Part shown: positions 21,601 through 32,500 of the stretch, piece after piece
Numbering within the stretch: position 1 is the first letter of the stretch
Layout of the letters: each line of letters starts with the position of its first letter
DNA from: Symbiodinium natans
Lineage: Eukaryota > Sar > Dinophyceae > Suessiales > Symbiodiniaceae
Assembly (NCBI GenBank): GCA_905221605.1
Contig: CAJNDS010002215.1
Coordinates: 303,501-367,500 of the forward strand
DNA length: 64,000 nucleotides
Reading direction: 5' to 3'
Translations under genes and position numbers: made by a program
Notes under the pieces: generated by a model
What the model was told of the DNA's origin: nothing
The model's input: only the letters and a program-made list of their open reading frames with translations
Database searches by the model: none

Positions 21601-24600
21601 AGAGGTGATGGACACGGACGGCGATGGTACTGTCACCCTAGCAGAAATGAAGGCCAGGCACGTACTGACTTGACGGTGAAATGTCTGATGAAGTCGGTCC
21701 ACAGGCCTGCCAGTGCAACCAAAGATATATGCTCGTTGTCCCAGCGGTCCCGTGCTAGCATTGCCGGGTTGGCAGTCGGTGGTTGCCCGCAGACTCGAGA
21801 TGATGCTCCCTCTGACCCAGCTTGCATCGGGGTTTAGACAGGCAGTGCCTCCTGACATGCTCCTATCTGAAATCTTCGAGCGCGACCTGACAGTCACATA
21901 CCAGGAGGCACACCTAGCCTCTTCATCGGGCCAGGTTAGTCAGCTTTCTTGCTTCAGAAACGTTTGGAGCTCGTGAATTTGTGGATCTTGCTCCCCAAAG
22001 ATCTGTACGAGCTCGTTGCCTTCGCAGTTTTAGAAAGGTGTTGCCTGCGGCATAGGCTTTAGGTGGCATGTTGAGTCCTTGCGTGGAAACATCGACGCAC
22101 CTCAGACGCCAAGGTTTGGCGTGGAAGTGTGTTGTCCTCTCATGACGTGGTCGTGTACTCTGGGTTCTCTGAGTCCCATGCGAACTGGCAACCCTGGGTT
22201 CGGCGGTTTGGCATCTCAAGTCCTCCGGTCTCAGACGTAGACCCCCTGAGATCATCTGAGAGGTCTTTGAAGCCTTGGATGTGGATGGGCATGGCACGCT
22301 TGATCAACGAGAGCTCCTTGGCAAGGATGGCTTCAGCCTACGCAGAGTTTGCAGGTCCATGGCCTGGCTTTTGGAGGCGGTTGCAAGGGGAATCGTTGCG
22401 CCGAAATCTTGGTCAGTCAGCTGCCAAGACACTTTGCGTTCCTTTGGCTAGCGGCAGAAGTTCAGCTGCAGCATCCGTCTCTTTTGCAAGGCAACCTTCG
22501 AAGCCTCAGCAAGCGAAGGGTACTGAGTACTGATAGCGGGATTAGGTTGCCAGGATGTCTACAAGGATCCTACTCGTACAGCCCAAATCCCGAAACCCCA
22601 TTAAAACCCAATTCCTTACGTTGTTTGCGGCTTCTGAGCACCCTAAACCCTAAACCCAGAACCTGGGTTGGGGGGGGGGTGCAACTCGAACTCTCTAACC
22701 TTAAGCCTGCCTTTGCCCGAGCCGCACACAAAATCCCCTCTCTGCGGGTAGTTGCATGGTCATGTATCTGCCGCAACCCAGGTTTGTGGAGGGCCTGCTG
22801 GCGGTTTACCTACAAAATATGCCGCTGTCACAGCTGCAAATGCTGAAGCTCGTCCAGAAGCAACTTGCCGCACAAATGTTTCCCTGCACCGGAAGTACTG
22901 TATCTATGTGCAGGTGTCTTGTTCCATTCAACTTGTGAAGTTCGGGTTTTTTGAGCACGGCCCAGGAATTCACAAGAGTGAAAGGTGCCATGTGCAACAA
23001 ACATGGTTAAGCCTGGAATGCATCACATTTGCTGACAGCCTAGCTACACCCCCCCCATGAAATCAAGCAAGGCAAAGTCAGAAGATGGACGAGATTCGGA
23101 AGGCCAAGAGAGATCTGCAGCCGCTGTCTTGTGCATGTACTAGCCCAGTCTTCTTTTGTACCTTTTGCTCTGCCCCTTCAGCCACCTTCCACTGTCTGAG
23201 TTTGCAGCATTGTGCTTCGCCACCTGATTCAATCGAACCCTGCAGCTTCTTCGACCACGATATCCGGTGCTGGAGACGGACTTGGTCGGAGTTCCGTGGC
23301 TAGCATAATACCCGGCAACCAGCGTCACTAGACGCAAGACTACTGCGACGGCGGCACATCGCTGCGCTTCTCACTGGTGCTCTGTTCCTGCAGCTGAGAA
23401 GATTCACGTGACAGAATCATGCCCCGGACCTCTTACTGCATGTCTGGAGGCCAAGCATCATTCCTCAGATGCCCCTAGTCTATTGTTGTTGGTGCATGTG
23501 TTAGCTAGTCTAAAGCTGCTTGCCTGTGCCTGTATAGGGTTGTATGCGACAACGTATATAAAACCTGTTAAGCACATGAGTCACATGAGGCTGGAGAGGC
23601 AAACGAAATATAAACTCCTCGCAATGCCACGACGGGGACCCACTGGCCTTCACACAGTACACAGTACCTGCCTAGAAGTTCCTGCATGATTCAGAAACCT
23701 TCCCAGATCCGAGCCCCCGAGCCGAAGCTGATGTGCCTGCTTTGTTCGAGGTTTGAGTGCAAACATGCTCTTCTCCACCAAGCTATGGCCATTCACCGGG
23801 GGCGCACCCTGAGCTGCGGCGGCAGAACCTAGAATCACACATCTTGCTTGTACCCTGTGGCACCGGTGAACGCCAGTGTCTCTTCCTGAGAGTTAGTGGT
23901 TCACGATTCGCATGGGGTCGCTCAGCTCTGCCACGGGATATCGGGGCACCCGTCCAGCATCTGGAAAGCCAGCCCTAAATGCCGTCCACGGCATGAGATG
24001 ATACAAAGGACGATCTCTCACCCCCCCCTCATGCCTTGTTGAATAGCCTAGATGTGCGAACCCCCTCTGTGACCAAGAATCTAACCCGCGGCTGAGAGCA
24101 CTGCGGAGATCTGTCCTGCAGAGCAGGACCGACAGGACCGAACTGGCAAGTGGCCTTCTTAGAAGGCACTGATGACGAGGATCCAGCTGCTTCGAGGGTC
24201 AAATCTCTGGTCCGTACCTTCGGAGAGGTCCATGATGATTGCAGCGTTATTTCTCACAGGGTTGCACACTAAGCCCCCAAGGCTTTCCCTCCCCATGACC
24301 TCAGCACCGAGGGTGCTGCTGCCCCTGGCAGCAGTGTCACCACGACCGGTCGGGGTCCAGGAATCGCAGCTCTGTCTCCTCTCAAGCCATCGCTGCTTGT
24401 CAGTGTGCCTGCCAGGTCCATTCTGCCTCGGCCTGTATCGTAGGTTTGCAGTCCTGGCTGATGCGACAGGGCCCGGCGGGCTTGTGGGATCTAGGTTGAA
24501 GAACCCGAGGTCCTCGCCGATTCCGATAATGAGGAGATCCAATCTGATGAACATCCCCGGACTGAAGGGTCGTCAGGCGCGTCTGCTTTGAAACTACATG

Positions 24601-24674
24601 TGATGATTAGTAAACCCACCTCCCTCAAAGCATTCTCCTCAACCCCCAAGCAGGCCCCAGAATATCAAGACTAG
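15688..24674 (+). CDS. Voltage-gated cation channel with EF-hands (multi-exon)
   Basis: Single-repeat ion-transport channel, expected in a membrane, with Ca2+-binding EF-hands behind the pore. The exons read, in order: S2 region 15688-~15752 (ETPRFIAVAEYIFLLMYSL), S3 region 16217-~16278 (YYGDPWCILDFTLLFCG), pore pre-helix 18973-19045, pore 19193-19262, S6 20012-20083 and 20934-~20964, EF-hand 1 21605-~21658, EF-hand 2 22263-22312, post-EF helix from 22782, a charged helix near 23083-23130, and tail exons ending with TAG at 24672-24674. Most joins are phase-consistent across GC-, GA- or GT-AG introns. A possible S4 fragment (FLAILRTLRDRLPR) lies near 18221-18262. S1, most of S4 and S5 are not securely located, and exons between 15.75 and 18.97 kb are missing. 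Such channels are abundant in dinoflagellates. The tail exons are assigned by position only. Confidence 0.8.
18973..20964 (+). CDS. Channel pore module: P-loop and S6 exons
   Basis: Four exons splice in phase. 18973-19045 ends KTAAIVEVYFSS. 19193-19262 reads LWSTFLTLTQFVALDS, then AAAVYKP. 20012-20083 reads LVEEKPLLILYFGSIVLF, then VSIALM. 20934 onward reads NLVTAVLVEGN. Introns are 19046-19192 (GC-AG), 19263-20011 (GA-AG) and 20084-20933 (GT-AG). The LTLTQFVALDS segment sits where the selectivity filter belongs, and LMNLVTAVLVEG is the usual S6 end in this family. In the genome the first pore exon runs on into a very hydrophobic open frame, which is intron. The exact 3' end after VEG is uncertain (GC donor at about 20962 or later). 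Confidence 0.85.
19380..19900. repeat. AT-rich intron segment with GATAGAAAT-type repeats
   Basis: Within the 749-nt intron after the first pore exon, short words recur: ATGATAGAA (19395-19432), TGATATT (19490-19530) and CTAATGATGC-like steps. The tract is markedly AT-richer than its surroundings. It has no coding signal. Confidence 0.6.
21605..22312 (+). CDS. Channel EF-hand pair
   Basis: EF-hand 1 lies on an exon starting at 21605 or slightly earlier: VMDTDGDGTVTLAEMKAR, loop D-T-D-G-D-G-T-V-T-L-A-E at 21611-21646, all ligand positions canonical. EF-hand 2 is on exon 22263-22312: VFEALDVDGHGTLDQRE, loop at 22278-22313, with His instead of Asp/Asn at position 5. A GC-AG intron (22313-22781) joins it to FVEGLLAVYLQNMPLSQLQM at 22782, as expected for the helix after the second EF-hand. 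The helix between the two loops is on an exon I did not locate. Calcium gating of the channel is an inference from family architecture. Confidence 0.8.
22782..24674 (+). CDS. Channel C-terminal tail exons
   Basis: The exon at 22782-~22873 continues EFVEGLLAVYLQNMPLSQLQ, then MLKLVQKQLAAQ. A charged helix (MDEIRKAKRDLQ) lies near 23083-23120. Three further exons fit one frame: one ending at 24227 (EGTDDEDPAASRVKSLVRTF, then GE), 24312-24434 (Gly/Ser/Pro-rich, 41 codons) and 24495-24674 (VEEPEVLADSDNEEIQSDEH through to QAPEYQD and TAG). Introns 24228-24311 and 24435-24494 are GT-AG and only 84 and 60 nt. The terminal exons resemble a disordered acidic tail. They could belong to a separate small gene, since the link to the channel is position and strand only. 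Confidence 0.55.
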
Positions 24675-24768
24675 TCATAAATAGTCATAATAGTTTAGGC
24701 CTGGCCCCCCGCCGCCTCTTTTTCTTTCACCTTCCTCTCTTTCGCTTCTTTTGCTCTTTCTCTATTTT

Positions 24769-24995
24769 TCTCTTTCTCTCTCTTTCTCTCTCTTTCTCTC
24801 TCTTTCTCTCTGTTTCTCTCTCTTTCTCTCTCTTTCTCTCATATTCTCTCTCTTTCTCTCTCTTTCTCTCTCTTTCTCTCTCTTTCTCTCTCTTTCTCTC
24901 TCTTTCTCTCTCTTTCTCTCTCTTTCTCTCTCTTTCTCTCTCTTTCTCTCTCTCTCGTTCTCTCTCGTTCTCTCTTTCTCTCTTTCTCTCTTTCC
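24769..24995. repeat. Pyrimidine microsatellite (CTCTCTTT)n, about 225 bp
   Basis: An almost uninterrupted C/T strand on + (octamer TCTCTCTT with drift), ending in TCTCTCGTTC units at 24952-24975. On the minus strand it produces a long Arg/Glu/Lys open frame, which is an artefact. It lies just upstream of the basic exon at 25047, so if that exon is spliced the tract would act as a giant polypyrimidine stretch before the acceptor. Confidence 0.95.
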
Positions 24996-25046
24996 GGACA
25001 TGGGTTTGGATAATGCTCACTCGGGTGCTGATCTTCTCCCAATGAA

Positions 25047-25370
25047 GTGCCTGCAGACGACACCGGCAGCGACAAGACGGCCGGGAGCCGCAGACCAGGA
25101 GGGCCAGGTCTATCGCTGCGAAAGGCGTCATTGCTTTCGTATAGGCAAGTATGCAGGTGGCCCAATGACACCAGAGATCGGAAGCCCGTGCGCCCTCGCG
25201 TTGTAGTGCCCTCCATGTCCTCAAAGCTACTTGAGTTTCCCGAGGCGAAGAGCAACCGGACTCCCAAGAAGCGGGGAAGGAAGCGGTTGAGCGTTTGCGA
25301 GTCGCAGCCCCAGACAAGGATTTGGAGCTCAACCGATCGCCTGCCAGACGCCTGTTGCGAATCATATTAA
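25047..25370 (+). CDS. Candidate basic exon with AT-hook-like motif, unknown
   Basis: The frame is protein-like from CPADDTGSDKTAGSRRPGGP to EAKSNRTPKKRGRKRLSVCE and ends with TAA at 25368-25370. The TPKKRGRKR core resembles an AT-hook or nuclear-localisation signal (a perfect AT-hook has RGRP). A following frame at 25447-25575 (LPKTSKSTQVMGKPRTMGVS, then SSALQIIINNPGKLE and a stop) may be another exon or a neighbouring gene. Nuclear or DNA-binding function is an inference from composition. Confidence 0.4.
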   Translation: MPADDTGSDKTAGSRRPGGPGLSLRKASLLSYRQVCRWPNDTRDRKPVRPRVVVPSMSSKLLEFPEAKSNRTPKKRGRKRLSVCESQPQTRIWSSTDRLPDACCESY

Positions 25371-25860
25371 GTAGGGTCTGAGACCCTACTTAAGGACCGT
25401 CACAAACGAGCATAAAAGAAGAGCCAAAATCACGCTTTGGAAGCAGCTTCCAAAGACCAGCAAGAGCACGCAAGTCATGGGCAAGCCGAGGACGATGGGT
25501 GTGTCGCCATCCTCGGCTCTGCAGATCATCATCAACAATCCGGGGAAGTTGGAGCCAGGAGCCCGGGTTTTTTGACGACTCAAAGCGTTAGCATTGCGCT
25601 CCCGCACCAAAGGTCATTCTACAAAGTGGACCAGGCAAGGTTCATGTGAATCTGCTCTCAGACATTCTTTCGAGCAAGATTGAAATGCTATAACTTGGGT
25701 CTGGCGGTAAGACTCATAGTAGCTGAAGCAGTCCAGATATCGAAGTAAGGCTCTACGTTGAGCCCGCGAAGTCCAAACGGCGCTATTTAGCGCTATGTCA
25801 TGTCTTACACAGACACAACAATCCAGCGGACTCCACATAGTACAGTCGCGGTGCCAGGTC

Positions 25861-26329
25861 TTAAAAGGGCCTGGACTCGGCAAAAGTTCTGCCACCTAGT
25901 AGGGTATAAGGCCAAGTAGGGTCGTAGGGTTGGTGACATGCGTCAGCCGCAGCCGCTTGCAGTCGGCTCACAGCACCTGTGTGTGGCTCGACTGAAGAAG
26001 GCGCAATTGCTTCCATGGCGTGTTGTTCTAGGGCTTTGATGAGAACTCGATTGCAGTCCCCCAGTCCCCTCCCCCTCCCAAGCATCTGTGGTCAAGCTTT
26101 GTACTGCAGCGGCATCTGTCTGAAATCTGAATCGGGCAGCCTTGCTCATGAGAGCGCTCGGTCTTGCATGCTCAGCCATTGACCTGACTTTGTTGAGCGG
26201 TGCTCTTACTAGGCAGAAGTGTGTGCTGTGTGCCGCCAAGCCCAGCTCACATGCTTGTTCGGAGGCGGCTATGGCGTACCTCGCATGCCAGCTTTCGTCC
26301 TTCGGCAATTTGGAGGCTTCAAAGAGCAA
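25861..26329 (-). CDS. Candidate minus-strand gene, two exons, unknown
   Basis: The minus strand reads LLFEASKLPKDESWHARYAI, then AASEQACELGLAAHSTHF, down to about RFQTDAAAVQ (26329 to ~26120). In another frame it continues GDCNRVLIKALEQHAMEAIA, then APSSVEPHTGAVSRLQAAA, and ends GGRTFAESRPF with TAA at 25863-25861. The two frames could be joined by a short intron around 26070-26110. Composition is clearly better than on the + strand. It would be one of the few minus-strand genes in the window. No family recognised. Confidence 0.38.
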
Positions 26330-26339
26330 CTGTGCTGAG

Positions 26340-26918
26340 TTAGCGCTGTGCTAATTGAATTGTAATTTAATCGCTAACGTGAGGCCGCCTCGGCAACGGT
26401 ACCGAGGCTAATGCATGGGGTGGGAGGGGGGTTGGGGGCGGGGGTAGAGGGGAGGCCTCCGGCCTCGGCGGATCTTGGCCGTCACTTTCAATGCACGTCG
26501 CCCGCCTGGGGGCGCGGCCTTTTTGTAGGGCGGGGGTCAGTGTTAGCTGCAAGTTGTACGAGCGGCTACCGAGTGCTTGTCGCGCGCCGTTCGGTGGTTG
26601 CAGGCTCGTGCCAGGAGCAGGACAGCCAGATTATGTTTTCGAAATCATTTTTACTGAATAGTTAAATGCTGTTGCAGCAAACGGTTGTCAACCTGAAGTA
26701 TGCATTGCCTTGAGATTCTGAAAGTCTCCAGGACTCCTTGGGACATGCTCGATGCTGGGTGCTGCTACGGCCAGGGGCCCAGAGGACCGGCCCATAGTGC
26801 CTTGGTTTTTGTTGCATCTGAACTGCTGACCAAAGCAGCCTGAAAGCTCCGCACCCTGATCTCTTGTGCGCTTTCAAGGGACATCATATCTTTATCGGCA
26901 TCCTTCAGAGCATCAAAA
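26340..26918. other. Intergenic region before the oxygenase gene
   Basis: The stretch 26400-26535 is G/C-rich (GGGTGGGAGGGGGGTTGGGGGCGGGGG). No TATA-like box, spliced-leader relic or convincing exon was found upstream of the ATG at 26919. Confidence 0.4.
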
Positions 26919-27830
26919 ATGGCCAACCATACTGACCATATTTCACCGCTCTACATGTCTTCTCGTCCTGCGTTTTCTTTTGAGGGCAATCATCTGTCCA
27001 TGCGCCTCGGCCACTTGCTGCGAGCCATGTCTGTGGCCGCATCGGACTTGGCCTGCCCAAATCCATCAAGTCCAAAGCTCAAGGAGATGTTCTTTGTCGC
27101 TGCGAAGGAGCACGGCCAAGAACGAGATGACCTGCCCTTGTGGGGCTTGCGCCCAGAGATCACACCAAACCTGGCCTTCCCGTTGACCAGCAGCGGCCGC
27201 AGTGATCATGTGAGGAGGCAAGATGTCCAGGGCCTACGAGGCGGTTTTCAGATCTTGGATCTGCTGTCAGTGGAGGAGTGCGAGGCATTCGTAGCAGTAC
27301 TGGAAGGACTTGGGTTTCATACCGACGCTGCCGTATCACTGCCGTACTCCTTCCGCCACATGACGAACTGCAATTTGTGCGTGCCGGAATTTGTGGACGA
27401 GCTGCTCTACAAGCGCTGTGAGCATCTTCTGCCGACGATTGCAGGCTACAAGCCTGTTGGCCTCAATGCCAAGTTCCGCTGCTACAGGTACCAGGCCGGA
27501 GATTACTTCAAGCCGCACACAGATGGTGCATGGCCGGGTTCCCGTGTCACGGGGAAAGGCTTTCAGAGTGATGCCTTTGGAGACCGCTTTAGTCAACTGA
27601 CGTTTCTGATCCTGTTGACCGATGACTATGAAGGAGGGGAGACCCGCTTTCTGCTGGAAGACACATCCGTAGCTGTCAGAACACCGCGTGGTGGCGTTCT
27701 TGTTTTTCCTCACGGATACCATCCCGACAGCCCCCTCCATGAGGGATCACCGATCCACTCGGGTGTCAAGTACATCATTCGGACTGAGGTGTTATATCCA
27801 CTGGAGGCGATGAAGATTCGCCAATCCTGA
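26919..27830 (+). CDS. 2-oxoglutarate/Fe(II)-dependent oxygenase, prolyl-4-hydroxylase-like, intronless
   Basis: Members of this double-stranded beta-helix family use Fe(II), O2 and 2-oxoglutarate to hydroxylate protein residues or small molecules. The 303-residue frame is uninterrupted. The N-terminal 100 residues are not recognised, and the catalytic domain runs from about 105 to 295. The metal triad is visible: H200 and D202 in YFKPHTDGAW, and distal H280 in EGSPIHSGVKYIIRTEVLY. R288 is placed to bind the 2-oxoglutarate carboxylate. QLTFLILLTDDYEGGETRF supplies the usual core strand and the GGET turn. The start has a favourable AAAATGGCC context. There is no secretion signal, so cytosol or nucleus is more likely than ER. 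The lack of introns stands out against the neighbours. The substrate cannot be told from sequence. Confidence 0.9.
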   Translation: MANHTDHISPLYMSSRPAFSFEGNHLSMRLGHLLRAMSVAASDLACPNPSSPKLKEMFFVAAKEHGQERDDLPLWGLRPEITPNLAFPLTSSGRSDHVRRQDVQGLRGGFQILDLLSVEECEAFVAVLEGLGFHTDAAVSLPYSFRHMTNCNLCVPEFVDELLYKRCEHLLPTIAGYKPVGLNAKFRCYRYQAGDYFKPHTDGAWPGSRVTGKGFQSDAFGDRFSQLTFLILLTDDYEGGETRFLLEDTSVAVRTPRGGVLVFPHGYHPDSPLHEGSPIHSGVKYIIRTEVLYPLEAMKIRQS

Positions 27831-28233
27831 GAGAAGCTCTTGCCTTGCAGCTTCGAATGGCCGAAACACACGCGCTTAAGTGCCAAACAAGATGTTTGTG
27901 CCACATGTCATTCACTGGCCGGCAGCCATCATCATGTGTGCTGGCTGGTGAGCAGCTGGTGGTACCTTTCGGCCTTTGTGTCGCGCAGCATTTGAAGTGC
28001 AGAAGCAGTGCTGTCTTGTGAAGAGCGTTGGAGAGCATAACCAGAGGCTAACAGTGGCTAACAGTATCACAATAGTCAGATCGAAGGCTCGCCGGCAAGG
28101 TCTGAGCGGATGATGTGTAGTATGTGTAGGTCACGACTGTGACAGATACAGGAAGAACGAAGATATTCTTTCACTGCGCAGAAACTAAGTTTGCGTACCA
28201 AGGGGAGGTAGAGTGCAGAGTCGCAGCAGCTTC

Positions 28234-28374
28234 ATGGTGCTTACTAGCAGCACTACTGTGGCCGAGGATTCCGACGGAGGCCCTCGCCTGTGGCGACAGG
28301 CTGGGGTGAATGCAGCAAAGCGGGGCCTCGGGAAGAGATTTAAAGCACTCAGATGTTCAGCCAAGCCTTTCAAG
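28234..28374 (+). CDS. Candidate first exon, unknown
   Basis: ATG at 28234 opens 47 codons (MVLTSSTTVAEDSDGGPRLW, then AAKRGLGKRFKALRCSAKPFK) that end exactly at a consensus donor, AAG|GTAAGC. The frame continues open to 28614, but composition weakens after the donor. The basic segment could be a nuclear signal. No downstream exon was matched; a + frame at 28885-29060 (AHGAHEVRAVVELGEHPVTP) is one possibility. Confidence 0.35.
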
Positions 28375-29538
28375 GTAAGCGATTCCTGGAAAACATCACA
28401 CGATAGCGTCGCTAGAACGCCAAGCCACGAAGCAGTGCAGGCAGCCGAAGATTACGACCACACCCGGCCGGTTTTCATGGCCTTCAGTCTCATGTTCCAT
28501 ATGAATCGCTGTGAGCACGAAGACTTGGGGAAGTACCTCTGTGTTTTTGCAGAGGGCGGCCTGGGGCCCCCAATCGTTTGCGGCTTGCACCTACTGCCAG
28601 GCAAGGGGTTTTAAAAGTTCTTTCTTGGGGTTGCCTGGCTCCCTAAGGGGCTCCTAGGTGCCGAACCTGTGAAAGAACTTCATGGGTGGTGCGGTATACA
28701 TACAGAATAGAAGTGCCTGACGCTGCCTGCAGCAGATGTCGAGAGTCTGGGAACTGGATTCAGCTACAGTGCTTTCCCGAGCCGGATGGACAGACTTTAT
28801 GCCAAAGGACCTGCCAGCAATTCCCAAAAAACACACAAAGATGATTCAAAGATGCTCATACTTGTTGATGACTGCTGCCTTTTGTCGCGCATGGGGCTCA
28901 TGAAGTACGGGCTGTGGTTGAGCTTGGCGAGCATCCGGTGACTCCCGAACCTAACAAGTCAAAGAATCCAAGACGATGTTGCAGGCCTTTTTGTGCTGCC
29001 TTTTGTCGCCCTGTAGGATTAGATTTCGGAGAGAGAAAGACAGAGAAACAGGGGTGCTGAAAGCGGAGCTCTAAAGCGGTCGCTTTCGCTTACGAGTTCA
29101 ATCCCCGACCCCCTCCCCCCTACCAGTTTCTGGCCCCACCTTTTATGTTCTGTTCGAAGGGTCGTTTGCTCACACCTTGGACCCCCAATAGCTTGTGTTC
29201 ACGCGACTTTCGGGTTCTTACTGTTTCTGCGCACAAGCATTCAGCTACATCCAGAAGTCCTCAGCCCCGGCACGAAGCCACAAACCTGGCGAAGAAAAAC
29301 AAAAAGGGTAGGGATTGCTTCCTCCTCGTGCCCGCTCGCTTTCTGGGGCCCTCTCCAGTAGCTCCGAGAAGCTCTTGGCTTGCAGCGGAAGTCATCTCCA
29401 CTTCCAAGCTGGTGCGAGGCGGGCTGCAAACAGCAGCACACCCCGTCACTTGATTCGAGGTTTCTCAATGTGGTCGGAGGGGCAGTTGAGGATGGTTGAC
29501 GGCGTTCTGAGAATTCTTCTGAGTTGCCCTGTCAGGCC

Positions 29539-32500
29539 ATGATGCCCTTCAGTGCCATTCTCCTTGCTCTGCTGCCATGCGCAATGGGCGAAGGATGGCA
29601 ACATGCTAAATTCAAAGCTGCTCACATCATTCGCAGTCACAAGCGTTGCTTTAAGATTTGCGCAGGCCAGTGCTCACTGAAACCGCTGAAGCCTGCTCAA
29701 TCCCCACCAGTCAACCTAACCCGTTTGGAGGCCAAGCAGGGACCCTGTATTGCTTTGCCTGCGTGACGCCAAACACCTACGAAGTGGGGATGATCGCGGC
29801 CATGGCGCACCTTTGACGCAAGCGTGTGTTTTGTGAATCATTTGGGCGCAGCTGGGCCCTTGTGCCAACTTCAGGTTCTGTCGCCGAACATTCCTTGCAT
29901 CAGAGAAGGTTAATGTGCTTACTCACAACTTCGACCGAGCGTGAAGCCTGTCAAGGAGGCTGGGTGTGGGCCTGTTCGAGTGCAACGGCTACGACATCAT
30001 CAGCAGCTGGACGCAAGTTTCACATAGCTTCACGAACCCGCCACTGCGCACTGCGCAGCCGCCAGTTGTCCTGGCGACCACAGAAAAACCACAGCGAAGG
30101 CAATACCACCGCCGACCAACTGTTCGTTAACTATCCGGACGTTGCCGGGATGCTCAAGGAGCCTGATGGGGTAGTACCGGCATTCTTAGCCCATGTGAAG
30201 AGATCTTGAGACGTCAACGTGTCCATGAGGACAAGGTGCATGTGATAAATAAGAATCTCTATGCGCCATGGATGCAATTATCAGGTTTTGCCGTCTTCGG
30301 CTTGCAATCACTAATGTTGTCAGAGTAATGCTGGAAAGTGACCCTTTTCCGCAGGGACTGGATGTTCTGGAGAAAGGGCTTTTCATGTTTTACCAGATCA
30401 TTCAGAGGCGCTGTGTTGCACCTGCGCGTGTTTCTCGCGAGAAGCACTAGCTTGTTTCCCTCATGCGTCCCCCCACCTAATCCTCCCCTCCACCTGCCAG
30501 AAGAAAGGCAAGCCCAAAGCCAGCATGTGTTCTCCGGTTGTTTCTTTGAAGTAGTTCTCGACGTGAAGAATCAAGCAATTATTCGACATGAACAAGAGTA
30601 TTTCCTAATTTTCGGCAGCTACGGTTGCGGAGAAATCGCAGCAGCCCCAAACCTGTCCTTGCAGCAACCCAGTGGAGGCTGAAAATGCCGCAACACACTA
30701 GCATTTTACAAAACTCCGAATTGCCGTTTAATTGCAGTGCGCACAGATGTTTGGAAGCGCAGGTGCTCGCATTTCTATATCACATAACATAAGAGCATGC
30801 CTAGATCCCTCTCGAAGCTTCAGGCAGAGGGTTTAGGGTTTAGGGTTTAGGGTGTATGGTTTAGGGTCCCAAATATGTGTGTGTGTGTGTAGTAAGACAT
30901 GCTGCAATTGAGGTTCCGATGGTCAGGGGCCCCGCAGGCAGCACTCAGTTCATGAAGCCTTTTGCCGCATCGGTGTGCAAAATTCAGGATGTGCAAACTG
31001 GCAGAGAGGAACACTGCATCGGAAAGCCTGGTGTGTTTGGCTCACATTCTTTCCCTGTGGATCTGGGGGCGGGCGGGGTCGGGGGGTGGGGTTGGCTAGC
31101 CTAGATGCGTGAGGTTTTCAAATCCCACAGCCAGCAGGAACCTCAGGGACATGTTTAACACAAGGATCTCGGCCCACAAACTCAACTCAGAAAGGTTCTG
31201 TGAGAACCCCTTGAGTTCAATGGAGAAGTCGTAGTCAGAAAATGGAAGCAACAGCACTGGACGCATTGGACATGCGCTGCTGCAGCTTGATGCAGGCCAA
31301 GAATCTCATGGGCTTCTCAGCTAGACTCGAAATGCTGAAGCTAGTGTCTGGAGCCATTACGGGGCCGTCAGCTCTAGAGAATTGTACGACTGTGCGGGGC
31401 CGAGGTCGCCAAGGCTGTTTCGTCGGCCCGTTTAAGCCCTCGATCCCGCAGTGACATGTGACATGTGACATGTGGATACACAAATCTTACTGTTGGCCTT
31501 TCCCCGAAGCCTTCGCTAGAGTACCAGCCTGCCTTCCACATGACCCTTCCACATGACCGGTAGCAAGCAAATGTTGAGCATCTGCTCTGCAGGGCACGAC
31601 AGCTCATCGCCCCAAACGGATCCGAACTCGCCCTTGTACGAGGGAAAGAAAGCGAGCCTTCGAAGGCATCTTAGAGGGAGGGCCGTTGCGTTGTTTTGTC
31701 AATTTGAGGAGGCCCCGCTTGAAGCGGTTTCTTTGTGGGTCTGGTTTGCGGTAGACAGAGAAGTAGAAATATGATGTTTATCAATGGGTGAAGTCTGACT
31801 TCACACTAGGCCCTCACTATAGGTCCATAGGTTTTAACTACAGCTGACTCTGAGATCAAGCTGAGGATTATGAAGCACCTTGTCAACGCACCCGTGTTCA
31901 AGGATGCGGCCTGCCTGAAGTGTGGGGAAGTAGCGACTTTGGCATGAGAATGCCAAGTGAATTGCAGGGAGCCAGCATCATCAGCCTCAGCTTGCCTGAT
32001 GTTCTAGAGTATAGCATAACAAGAAATGCTGGTTTTGTCTCTGTGCCTGTGCTGATGATGGCATTCTCTAAGGTGTGGCAGTCCATCTTTGACATTGGAG
32101 CTTTCGAGCCTCGCATGCACGTTCGACCTGCAAGAAAGTTGCAAGATCTGTGCTCAGCCATGTTCATGGCAGCCTCAAGACTCCTGTTAGTCTTGCACGT
32201 ATCTGAAAAGACCCATGATACCTTCAGCGTTGTTCTCCAACCTGCGCAGGGGAATTTCGACTACACGTGCAAGTTGGATGTGGATGCAGCTGTCTTAATC
32301 CGCGGCAAAGCAGTTCACGACTTGAGCACGTGAGAGTCATGTAATGCTGTTAGCTGTTGGGGTGATCCTCGCCCGTTAGCTTCTTAAATTAGCTTCCCTC
32401 ACAGGCACTTGGACAAGCACATGGAAGCGCATGATGTTGGTGTCCATTTTGAGCCCTTGAGAACCTTGTGAGCCTTGGGAGCCTTGCTGACTCCATGTCC

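Noticed and set aside
24727-25365. 212-codon minus-strand frame with an Arg/Glu/Lys repeat
   Set aside because: The repeat part is the translated microsatellite. The + strand over its N-terminal part (25047-25370) looks better coding.
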